10,022 bases of DNA from an uncultured Prevotellaceae bacterium. Lineage in GTDB: Bacteria > Bacteroidota > Bacteroidia > Bacteroidales > Bacteroidaceae. Under the pieces are notes generated by a model, which worked only from the letters and a program-made list of their open reading frames with translations, did not search any database and was not told where the DNA came from. Where the stretch lies: assembly GCA_946644025.1 (NCBI GenBank), contig CAMPCG010000081.1:1-10022 (forward strand), in the 5' to 3' direction. The position numbers were made by a program, and so were the translations under genes. Below are positions 1 through 5,199 of the stretch, piece by piece (the first letter of the stretch is position 1; each line of letters starts with the position of its first letter).

Positions 1-288
1 CTGCTCCTTGCAGGCACCAAAGGGACCGCTGACGGCAATGGCGGGTAAACGCTTGGCCTGCTCACCCTTCGGCGTATAGAGGTCTGCAGCCAATGTCAGA
101 CCGTACTGTGTCTCAAACGTGACCTTCTGGTGGTCAACCTTGTCACTCTTCGGGAACACCTTGTCCCACTCCTGAGTCAATGTCAATGTAGTATTCATAT
201 TTTCCTTGTTTTGGTTATTACACGCTTTCTGATTGCAAGCCGCGAGCATTCCCGCTGCGAGCATTGCCGTAAACAGTATCTTCTTCAT
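1..288 (-). CDS. Lipoprotein alpha/beta hydrolase (dienelactone hydrolase/YcjY-like), N-terminal 96 residues only
   Basis: The reverse strand from the ATG at 288 stays open to the window edge, so only the first 96 codons are present. Residues 1-18 form a lipoprotein signal: MKK, a hydrophobic run and a lipobox ending LAAC with Cys18, so the protein should be lipid-anchored after export. After a short Asn/Lys-rich linker comes a segment typical of Bacteroidota secreted alpha/beta hydrolases: a strand with VTFETQYGLTLAADLYTPKG (about 59-75) and then LPAIAVSGPFGACKEQ, where the Gly-Pro-Phe-Gly lies in the oxyanion-hole region of YcjY/DUF1100-like hydrolases. The catalytic Ser, Asp and His would lie beyond the edge, so activity cannot be judged. 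The substrate is unknown. It is transcribed divergently from the AraC-family gene, a common arrangement that suggests control by that regulator (inference). An internal ATG at codon 31 could give a cytosolic form, but the lipobox favours the first ATG. Confidence 0.8.
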   Translation of the reverse strand, partial: MKKILFTAMLAAGMLAACNQKACNNQNKENMNTTLTLTQEWDKVFPKSDKVDHQKVTFETQYGLTLAADLYTPKGEQAKRLPAIAVSGPFGACKEQ

Positions 289-322
289 CGTTGTTAGGGT
301 GTTGATAGTTAGTCGTTTTGCA

Positions 323-425
323 GTAGGAGGCGACGTGTCTCACGTCGCACCAATCGGCGGGATAGCGACGTGAGACACGTCGCACCAATCTGTTGGATAG
401 CGACGTGAGACACGTCGCCTCCTAC
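323..425. repeat. Three-copy palindromic repeat (REP-like), bounded by a 26-bp perfect inverted repeat
   Basis: Three copies of a 19-nt palindrome occur at 330-348, 365-383 and 400-418 with an exact 35-nt period. Copy 1 is GCGACGTGTCTCACGTCGC; copies 2 and 3 are its reverse complement, differing only in the 3-nt loop (TCT versus AGA). Each can fold as an 8-bp stem. The first two copies are followed by ACCAATC and a variable 6-nt segment ending GATA. The outer flanks GTAGGAG (323-329) and CTCCTAC (419-425) extend copies 1 and 3 into a 26-bp perfect inverted repeat, so the whole segment could also form one long hairpin. It resembles bacterial REP/BIME elements. It lies between the divergent hydrolase and AraC genes and, if the minus-strand promoter at 436-443 is real, is transcribed in the hydrolase leader. 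Confidence 0.9.
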
Positions 426-435
426 TTTGGCACTG

Positions 436-443
436 CAAAGGTA
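436..443 (-). promoter_or_regulatory. Candidate Bacteroidota -7 box for the lipoprotein hydrolase
   Basis: Read on the minus strand this is TACCTTTG, matching the TAnnTTTG consensus. Transcription would start near 430 and give a leader of about 140 nt containing all three palindromes before the ATG at 288. I see no good TTTG -33 element at the expected distance, so the call rests on the -7 box and position alone. Confidence 0.5.
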
Positions 444-511
444 CACACATTATTTTATATATTAAGTACACAAAACGCGGGGATATTTACCAATATCGCA
501 GATTTTTTTCG

Positions 512-519
512 TACCTTTG
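512..519 (+). promoter_or_regulatory. Candidate Bacteroidota -7 box for the AraC-family gene
   Basis: TACCTTTG, preceded by a T-run and followed by GCACC, is a typical Bacteroidota -7 region. Only 8 nt separate it from the ATG at 528, so the transcript would be leaderless or nearly so. It also argues that an upstream in-frame ATG at 393, which lies inside the palindromic repeat, is not the real start. The -33 region is weak (TTTA at 486-489). Confidence 0.6.
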
Positions 520-527
520 CACCCGTT

Positions 528-1448
528 ATGAAGAAGATACTGCAAGTCGACCATCCTAATGTCTATGCCCGCCAGACGGGTTCCCCAGAATTGCATCCGC
601 TGCTGAGCATCATCTGCTACGACGAGGTATCGCCCGTACATAGCAGTCTGAACAGCTACGGTGTCTACGGTCTGTTCATCCAGCGCAACTTTCCCGACGC
701 CCTCAGCTACGGCAGCGTGCTGATGCACGACGTTGGCGAGACCTCCATCATCGCCGTTGCACCGGGACAGCTGGGCGGCAGGGAGGACAGCGGCGAGCTG
801 TTTGAACTGAGCGGCTGGGCCGTGTTGTGGTCGCCCGAACTGATACACAACACCGACTTGGAAGCGCGTTTGCGCGACATGCCCTTCTTCTCCTATTTCT
901 ACACAGAGTCCTTGAAGATGGAGCCGACGGAGTGGACGGCCATCACCGCCCTGATTATCCAGATGCGGCAGGAGCTGCGGGATAATGAAGACTCTGCCTC
1001 TCTGCGCAACGTGCTCTTGGGCTATCTGCGTCTGCTCCTGGAATACTGCTACCGCATCTACCTGCGCCAGCTGTCGACAGAGGTTGAAGACGCTCCCGAC
1101 ATCCTGAAACGCTTCCACCAATTATTGGAACAGTATTATTTCAAGGGCCGCCAGCACCAGGAAGGACTGCCCACCGTGGCCTATTGCGCGTCGCAGATGC
1201 ACTATTCGACCCATTACTTCGGCGACCTTATCCGCAAGCAGGCAGGCACCACGGCCATCGGCTATATCCACACCTACGTCATCAACATCGGCAAAAGCCT
1301 GCTCATGCAGGGCCACAACATCAGCGAGGCCTCGCGTATGCTCGGCTTCGAGTTTCCCCATCATTTCACTCGGCTCTTCAAAAAGATGACCGGCCTCACC
1401 CCCAGCCAGTTTCTTAGAGGAGGGGGTGTTTTTGGGAGTGAGAGGTGA
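528..1448 (+). CDS. AraC-family transcriptional regulator
   Basis: This 306-residue DNA-binding regulator has the layout of Bacteroidota one-component AraC proteins. The N-terminal part (about 1-180) is a ligand-sensing region with a cupin-like strand pattern (for example LHPLLSIICYDEV, about 22-34). The C-terminal part (about 190-296) is the AraC domain with two helix-turn-helix units: PTVAYCASQMHYSTHYFGDL (215-234) and NISEASRMLGFEFPHHFTRL (264-283), the latter followed by the family signature FKKMTGLTPSQF. The start at 528 is chosen because MKKILQVDHPNVYA fits family N-termini and the -7 box lies at 512-519; an open frame from 393 runs back through the palindromic repeat and is unlikely to be translated. 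The last ten residues (RGGGVFGSER) extend past the usual end, and the stop at 1446-1448 lies inside a GTGAGAG heptamer repeat. The divergent hydrolase is the obvious candidate target (inference). The ligand is unknown. Confidence 0.9.
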   Translation: MKKILQVDHPNVYARQTGSPELHPLLSIICYDEVSPVHSSLNSYGVYGLFIQRNFPDALSYGSVLMHDVGETSIIAVAPGQLGGREDSGELFELSGWAVLWSPELIHNTDLEARLRDMPFFSYFYTESLKMEPTEWTAITALIIQMRQELRDNEDSASLRNVLLGYLRLLLEYCYRIYLRQLSTEVEDAPDILKRFHQLLEQYYFKGRQHQEGLPTVAYCASQMHYSTHYFGDLIRKQAGTTAIGYIHTYVINIGKSLLMQGHNISEASRMLGFEFPHHFTRLFKKMTGLTPSQFLRGGGVFGSER

Positions 1449-1465
1449 GGGGTGAGAGGTGAGAG
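1438..1465. repeat. GTGAGAG heptamer tandem repeat (4 units)
   Basis: Four consecutive 7-nt units, GTGAGAG, GTGAGGG, GTGAGAG, GTGAGAG, overlap the 3' end of the AraC-family gene and supply its TGA stop. Because 7 is not a multiple of 3, a change in copy number would alter the end of the regulator. Confidence 0.85.
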
Positions 1466-1467
1466 GT

Positions 1468-1475
1468 TACTTTTG
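1468..1475 (+). promoter_or_regulatory. Candidate -7 box for the SMR / Nim-like / acetyltransferase operon
   Basis: TACTTTTG matches TAnnTTTG and sits between two heptamer repeat arrays. Transcription would begin near 1481, giving a roughly 95-nt A/C-rich leader before the ATG at 1576. No convincing -33 box is visible because the GTGAGAG array occupies that position. Confidence 0.45.
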
Positions 1476-1513
1476 CGGCAGGACACTCTTCTTCCTCCGA
1501 ACACAAAACGCCA

Positions 1514-1568
1514 AACACCTAACACCTAACACCAAACATCACCCAAAACCTAACGCCTAACACCCAAC
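1514..1568. repeat. AACACCT-type heptamer repeat in the leader of the exporter gene
   Basis: Imperfect 7-nt units run up to just before the exporter start: AACACCT at 1514 and 1521, AACACCA at 1528, AACATCA at 1535, then after a short break AACGCCT at 1552 and AACACCC at 1559. The strand is almost free of G. It is partly complementary to the upstream GTGAGAG array (GGTGAGA against TAACACC, about 5 of 7 positions), so the two could pair imperfectly. Confidence 0.75.
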
Positions 1569-1575
1569 TATACAA

Positions 1576-1899
1576 ATGAATTGGATAACATTAATTGTAG
1601 CCGGGCTATGTGAAGTTGGCTTCACCTACTGCCTTGGCAGAGCGAAAGGAGTCTCAGGAAGCGAATGGTACACCTGGATAGGGGCCTTTGCCCTTTTGTA
1701 TGTCCTGAGTGCCGTCCTACTGGCAAAGGCCACCCAGACCATCGCCCTGGGCACTGCCTATCCTGTCTGGACAGGCATCGGCGCAGTGGGTGCAGTCCTC
1801 ATCGGAATATTCATTTTCCATGAGCCTGCAACATTCTGGAGAGTGTTCTTCCTTACTACACTCATCGTATCGATTATCGGACTTAAAGCATTATCATGA
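1576..1899 (+). CDS. SMR-family small multidrug/guanidinium exporter (Gdx/SugE-like)
   Basis: This 107-residue inner-membrane protein has the usual SMR length and four predicted transmembrane helices (about 3-20, 33-50, 60-79 and 86-105). Members work as antiparallel dimers exchanging protons for a cationic substrate. The essential membrane glutamate is Glu13, in AGLCEVGF. The third helix contains GTAYPVWTGIGAVGA (59-73), which is closest to the Gdx/SugE subgroup (WTGIGAVG) rather than to EmrE/Qac proteins. Two departures stand out by manual alignment to Gdx: Phe16 replaces a usual Trp after Glu13, and Pro63 replaces the usual Ala in GTAYAVW. Ser45, Tyr62 and Trp65 appear to match binding-site residues of Gdx. 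The stop overlaps the next gene's ATG (ATGA at 1896-1899), indicating translational coupling. The substrate, whether guanidinium or another small cation, is not settled. Confidence 0.9.
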   Translation: MNWITLIVAGLCEVGFTYCLGRAKGVSGSEWYTWIGAFALLYVLSAVLLAKATQTIALGTAYPVWTGIGAVGAVLIGIFIFHEPATFWRVFFLTTLIVSIIGLKALS

Positions 1900-2399
1900 T
1901 GGAACAGTTTAGAGAAATGAGAAGAAAGCGCCAACAGCTTTCCCACGAAGCGAGCATTGGCATCTTGCAGAGAGCAACATCGGGCACGCTGGCACTGCTG
2001 GGCGACAACGGCTACCCCTACGCCCTGCCCATCAGCTATGTCTACGCGGATGGCAGGCTCTATTTCCACAGTGCGCTGACCGGACATAAGGTCGACGCCA
2101 TCCGCCAATGCGACAAGGCCTCGTTCTGTGTCATCGACCAAGACCATGTCATGCCATCGGAGTACACCACCTACTTCCGCAGCGTGATAGCATTTGGCAG
2201 GATTCATATCGTCGAGGACGAGACGGAGAAGCTGGCCATCGCCAGATTATTGGGCAACCGATATAACCCTCATCAGGACGAGTCCCTGCAGAAGGAGATA
2301 GAGCGAGGACTGGCCCGTATGCTGGCCATTCGTCTCGACATAGAGCACCTGACAGGAAAAGAAGCTATAGAACTGGTAAAACTACGCAACAATGACTGA
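1896..2399 (+). CDS. Nim-like pyridoxamine 5'-phosphate oxidase-family flavoprotein
   Basis: This 167-residue protein belongs to the FMN-binding split-barrel superfamily and most resembles the NimA-type (Pyridox_ox_2) group. Diagnostic segments, in order: EMRRKRQQLS near the N-terminus (7-16), ATSGTLALLGDNGYPYALPISYVY (27-50), LYFHSALTGHKVDAI with His64 (55-69), ASFCVIDQDHVMPSEYTTYFRSVIAFGRI (75-103) and a helical C-terminus. Nim proteins are cytosolic and some are linked to nitroimidazole resistance in Bacteroides, but many homologues have no shown activity, so a resistance phenotype is not claimed. Two consecutive Met codons (1896 and 1899) are possible starts; both overlap the exporter stop. 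The 3' end overlaps the acetyltransferase gene by 8 nt. Tight packing suggests a three-gene operon with a detoxification or small-molecule modification role (inference). Confidence 0.87.
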   Translation: MMEQFREMRRKRQQLSHEASIGILQRATSGTLALLGDNGYPYALPISYVYADGRLYFHSALTGHKVDAIRQCDKASFCVIDQDHVMPSEYTTYFRSVIAFGRIHIVEDETEKLAIARLLGNRYNPHQDESLQKEIERGLARMLAIRLDIEHLTGKEAIELVKLRNND

Positions 2400-2946
2400 A
2401 AAAGAGAAAATGCTGGCTGGAGAAGTCTATTCGGCCATCGACCCTGAACTGCTGGGCGAGTTGATGGAGACGAGAAAGAAGATTCACGAATACAACTCAT
2501 TGCAGCCCGCGGAGACGCAGAAGATGAAAGAACTGCTGAAAGGCTTGCTTGGCCATATAGGCGACGACAAGATTATCATCAACCAGCCCTTCCGATGTGA
2601 CTACGGAGGGCAGATAGCTGTCGGCAAGCGGTTCTTTGCCAACTTCAATTTCACCGTCCTTGACGAAGCCCCCGTGACGATAGGCGATGATTGCTTCATC
2701 GGGCCGAATGTCAGCATATACACTGCCTGTCACAGCACAGACCCTGTAGAAAGAAACACCCGCCAGGAGTGGGCCCGCCCTGTCAGCATCGGCAATAACG
2801 TATGGATTGGCGGCAGCGTCACCATCCTGCCAGGAGTGACGATAGGCGATAACGTCACCATCGGTGCAGGTGCGGTGGTAACGCGCAACATACCGGCCAA
2901 CACCATCGCCGCAGGCAATCCCTGCAAGGTCATCAAAAGCTTATAG
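2392..2946 (+). CDS. Sugar O-acetyltransferase, maltose/galactoside acetyltransferase type
   Basis: This 184-residue enzyme has the normal length of the Maa/LacA family of acetyl-CoA-dependent O-acetyltransferases, which act in the cytosol as trimers. The N-terminal Mac segment is clear (MTEKEKMLAGEVYSAIDPEL, 1-20, and RKKIHEYNSLQP, 28-39). It is followed by left-handed beta-helix hexapeptide repeats such as VTIGDDCFIGPNVSIY (95-110), VSIGNNVWIG (131-140) and VTIGDNVTIGAGAVVT (149-164), and the typical end AAGNPCKVIKSL. The probable catalytic His114 lies in YTACHSTDP, at the place of the GAT active-site histidine. The ATG at 2392 overlaps the end of the Nim-like gene. Family members acetylate maltose, glucose or galactosides; the real acceptor here is unknown. 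Confidence 0.92.
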   Translation: MTEKEKMLAGEVYSAIDPELLGELMETRKKIHEYNSLQPAETQKMKELLKGLLGHIGDDKIIINQPFRCDYGGQIAVGKRFFANFNFTVLDEAPVTIGDDCFIGPNVSIYTACHSTDPVERNTRQEWARPVSIGNNVWIGGSVTILPGVTIGDNVTIGAGAVVTRNIPANTIAAGNPCKVIKSL

Positions 2947-3090
2947 GCCGCCTCGCCCCTTACTTTTGCATGAACCGTTCCTCGTGTTCGTTTAAGCCCT
3001 TCAAACACTTCGGAAACCACGATTAGCTCACGTCTTTCCTTACGGAGGCTTGAGCGGCAGACGCCCTCCCCATACTAAACGGCATCTTTC

Positions 3091-3110
3091 CGCCTATTCT
3101 GAGATAGGCG
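3091..3110. other. Perfect 7-bp hairpin (possible weak terminator or repeat element)
   Basis: CGCCTAT at 3091-3097 and ATAGGCG at 3104-3110 form a 7-bp stem around TCTGAG. No U-run follows on either strand, so a rho-independent terminator is not supported. It lies between the acetyltransferase operon and the polysaccharide genes. Confidence 0.5.
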
Positions 3111-3198
3111 CAAAGAACAGGGTGACTTCCTGGACGGGCTCATCCTTAATTAAATATAATTTTTATACAGGGCGTGCCGCCATTGTCTTTAAAAGTAG

Positions 3199-3206
3199 TA
3201 ATTTTG
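3199..3206 (+). promoter_or_regulatory. Candidate -7 box for the polysaccharide gene cluster
   Basis: TAATTTTG followed by CAG matches the Bacteroidota -7 consensus and would start transcription near 3212, leaving a leader of about 43 nt before the ATG at 3255. The -33 region is poor (TTG at 3183-3185 is too close). It is the only good candidate upstream of the five same-strand genes that follow. Confidence 0.55.
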
Positions 3207-3254
3207 CAGTTTGAATGTCAGGAAATAAAAGCCATAGAATAGAGTGTTGAGCCA

Positions 3255-4547
3255 ATGAGACCGTGGAAATTGTTGCTCTACTACCTGCTGCTGCTGGTTA
3301 TCATGGTCTCTTGGACTAACATAGCGGCTGCGCCTCCGCTGCCTGTGCGTGTGGCGTTTATGCTGGCCGTGCTCTACCCTGGCCTTAACGATGTACGCGG
3401 CCTGTTCGTTGCCGCGCTGACGTGTTTCTGGAGCATTGCGTCGCTGGGCTACGCCTATTCCTACATGCCCACGATGCCCACCATCTACGTGCTGACGATG
3501 TCGGTGGGTCTGTGGCTCTTCTGGGACCGCCACAAGGAGATTACCAGCCGGCTCTTGGGTGGCGAGAACAGCCTGGTGTTCTTCTTCCTCCTCTATGTGT
3601 GGCTGAACGATGTCTACTCTGAGTCTACGCTGGGCTACACGGCCTTCACGCTGCTCACGATGACGATGATTGTGCCCTTTGTGCCGGTCATCAACCGGCG
3701 CACGGTGACCTATTTCTCGCTTTGCTTCATGACCATCAGCGCCGTCCTTTCCTACTACCTCATCCTGACGCGCGACGTCTTCTACTTCGGCTCGACAGGC
3801 TTCACGCCCGAGTTGGACCGCATAGGCTGGAGCGACCAGAACTACCTCGGCGTGGGCGTGGGCATGGGTGCCTCAGTGGCCTTCACTTGCCTCATGCACT
3901 ATAAGAATTACCCCTGGTACTTCATTGTCTACAGCCTGGTGGCCTTCGGCGTGAGCATCCCCGTGATGCTCATGCTGGGTTCGCGCGGTTCGCTGTTGTG
4001 CCTCGCCGCAAGCGTTGTGGTGCAGCTGATGTTCTCGAAGTCAAAAAAGATATGGAAAGTGCTGATTGTCCTGACCAGCATTGTGTTCCTGTACTATCTC
4101 TACACCAATGAGTATTTCGACCTCCTGGCAAGACGGGCCGAGGCTGAGGACGGCACGGGCTCGAACCGACTGCTGATATGGTCCAGCAAGTACTATACAT
4201 TCATTGACAACGCCAGCTTTGGAGACCTCGTCTTCGGGGTGGGCAAAGACCAAGGCATAGGTCTGACGTCGGTACTGGGCGTCAACCACATGGGCTTCCA
4301 CAACGACTTCCTGGCCTTCCTCGTGAGCTATGGTGTCGTCGGCCTGTGTTTCTTCGTTGCCCTTCTTGTCCGCCCGCTGAGAAAGCTCAAGTGGAGGTCG
4401 CCCTACCGCACGGCTGTCATTGCCAACTCCGTATTCCTCTTCCTGGCATGTATGACGCTGGAGCCCTTCTTCATAGGTATGTACCCGCTGTACGCCTTCC
4501 TGTTCTACACCCTGCTGCTGACGAAAGTGAAAGACGAAACCCGATAA
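3255..4547 (+). CDS. O-antigen/capsule polymerase or O-antigen ligase-like membrane protein (Wzy_C type)
   Basis: This 430-residue polytopic inner-membrane protein has about ten to eleven hydrophobic segments (for example 6-24, 31-55, 76-90, 107-118, 128-146, 152-171, 196-214, 222-241, 268-283, 355-372, 387-420). It has the layout of Wzy_C/WaaL-like proteins, which polymerise lipid-linked repeat units or transfer glycans to an acceptor on the periplasmic side. Supporting motifs are MLGSRGSLL (240-248), a long hydrophilic loop (about 285-352) with SNRLLIWS and FGVGKDQG, and FHNDFLAFLVSYGVVGL (348-364), matching the conserved His-Asn segment of the family. Sequence cannot distinguish a polymerase from a ligase. 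The start at 3255 fits a basic N-terminus (MRPWK) before the first helix. It is first of five same-strand genes; only 4 nt separate it from the next. Confidence 0.88.
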   Translation: MRPWKLLLYYLLLLVIMVSWTNIAAAPPLPVRVAFMLAVLYPGLNDVRGLFVAALTCFWSIASLGYAYSYMPTMPTIYVLTMSVGLWLFWDRHKEITSRLLGGENSLVFFFLLYVWLNDVYSESTLGYTAFTLLTMTMIVPFVPVINRRTVTYFSLCFMTISAVLSYYLILTRDVFYFGSTGFTPELDRIGWSDQNYLGVGVGMGASVAFTCLMHYKNYPWYFIVYSLVAFGVSIPVMLMLGSRGSLLCLAASVVVQLMFSKSKKIWKVLIVLTSIVFLYYLYTNEYFDLLARRAEAEDGTGSNRLLIWSSKYYTFIDNASFGDLVFGVGKDQGIGLTSVLGVNHMGFHNDFLAFLVSYGVVGLCFFVALLVRPLRKLKWRSPYRTAVIANSVFLFLACMTLEPFFIGMYPLYAFLFYTLLLTKVKDETR

Positions 4548-4551
4548 AGCT

Positions 4552-5160
4552 ATGAGCAGACTATACCGACACTACACGACACTGGCGAGCCGCTTTAACG
4601 CCTGGCGCAGCCGCTTCCCCTGGAGCGAGGGGATGTTCATGGACGGCCGTTGCTACGTGTGGGAGCCCAACTTCCTGCTGCGCCACCTGAAAGGGCAGCA
4701 CCGCGGACGCATAGAGGTAGGCCGTAACTTCAAGTGTATCAACAGCCTCGTGCATAACGCTTTCGGAATGATTCAACCCACATTCTTCAACGTCTTCCCC
4801 CGAGGCACCCTGCGCATAGGCGACAATGTAGGCATCTCGGGGACGACCATCAGCTGTAGCGAGGCCATCACCATAGGCAATAACGTGCTGATAGGCTCAG
4901 GCTGTCTCATCACCGACACCGACGGCCACCCCATAGACCCGGAGAAACGCCACGCCGCCAACTACTACGACTACGTGGTGAACAGCCCCGTGGTGATTGG
5001 CGACGACGTGTTCATAGGGGCCCGGTCCATCATTCTCAAGGGCGTCACCATAGGCCAGGGAGCCATCGTAGGAGCCGGGTCGGTGGTGACCAAGGACGTG
5101 CCGCCCCGCGCCATCGTAGCGGGAAATCCGGCCAAGGTGGTAAAGATGATAAGCGATTAA
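4552..5160 (+). CDS. Hexapeptide-repeat acyltransferase (polysaccharide O-acetyltransferase type)
   Basis: This 202-residue cytosolic protein has a left-handed beta-helix fold of the kind found in WcaF/CapG/NodL-related acetyltransferases that use acetyl-CoA. The N-terminal 60 residues are helical and basic. Hexapeptide repeats start near 86 (LRIGDNVGISGTTISC) and continue through AITIGNNVLIGSGCLI (105-120), VVIGDDVFIGARSIILKGVTIGQGAIVGAGSVV (147-179) and the typical end IVAGNPAKVVKMI. The probable catalytic His126 is in TDTDGHPID; the loop with RHAANYYDYV (133-142) is the usual excursion before the final coils. The gene begins 4 nt after the polymerase stop, so the two are likely translated from one message, and the job is most likely O-acetylation of a sugar in the glycan repeat (inference). 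The acceptor is not identifiable. Confidence 0.88.
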   Translation: MSRLYRHYTTLASRFNAWRSRFPWSEGMFMDGRCYVWEPNFLLRHLKGQHRGRIEVGRNFKCINSLVHNAFGMIQPTFFNVFPRGTLRIGDNVGISGTTISCSEAITIGNNVLIGSGCLITDTDGHPIDPEKRHAANYYDYVVNSPVVIGDDVFIGARSIILKGVTIGQGAIVGAGSVVTKDVPPRAIVAGNPAKVVKMISD

Positions 5161-5199
5161 ACAATAAGCAATTAACCTAAAAGTAATAAGGAAAAAGTT

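Larger units (their letters stand above)
2947..3254. other. Gene-free stretch of about 300 nt with possible decayed coding sequence or dispersed repeat
   Basis: No intact gene is visible. On the minus strand, 2960-3085 reads as two adjacent short frames in the same phase: MPFSMGRASAAQASVRKDVS from 3085, a TAA at 3023-3025, then a 20-codon stretch containing GLNEHEERFMQK that ends at TAA 2960-2962. The second part looks protein-like, which would suit the tail of a decayed gene, but I recognise no family. An 18-codon plus-strand frame (2970-3026) preceded by TACTTTTG at 2961-2968 is equally unproven. A hairpin lies at 3091-3110 and a promoter at 3199-3206. The A/T-rich part at 3147-3170 probably belongs to the upstream region of the polysaccharide genes. 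Confidence 0.5.

Noticed and set aside
330..418. CRISPR array
   Set aside because: The repeats are 19-nt perfect palindromes with 16-nt near-identical spacers and change orientation, unlike CRISPR repeats with unique spacers; no cas genes are present.
393..527. Upstream in-frame ATG that would lengthen the AraC-family protein by 45 residues
   Set aside because: It starts inside the palindromic repeat and runs through the likely promoter; the added residues do not resemble the family N-terminus.
462..1121. 219-residue open frame antisense to the AraC gene
   Set aside because: It mirrors the codons of a clearly identified gene and has no recognisable domain.
1449..1575. Guanidine (ykkC-type) riboswitch upstream of the Gdx-like exporter
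   Set aside because: The leader is a G-poor heptamer repeat with none of the conserved riboswitch segments.
3091..3110. Rho-independent terminator after the acetyltransferase operon
   Set aside because: The 7-bp stem is not followed by a T-run on either strand and lies more than 140 nt past the stop.
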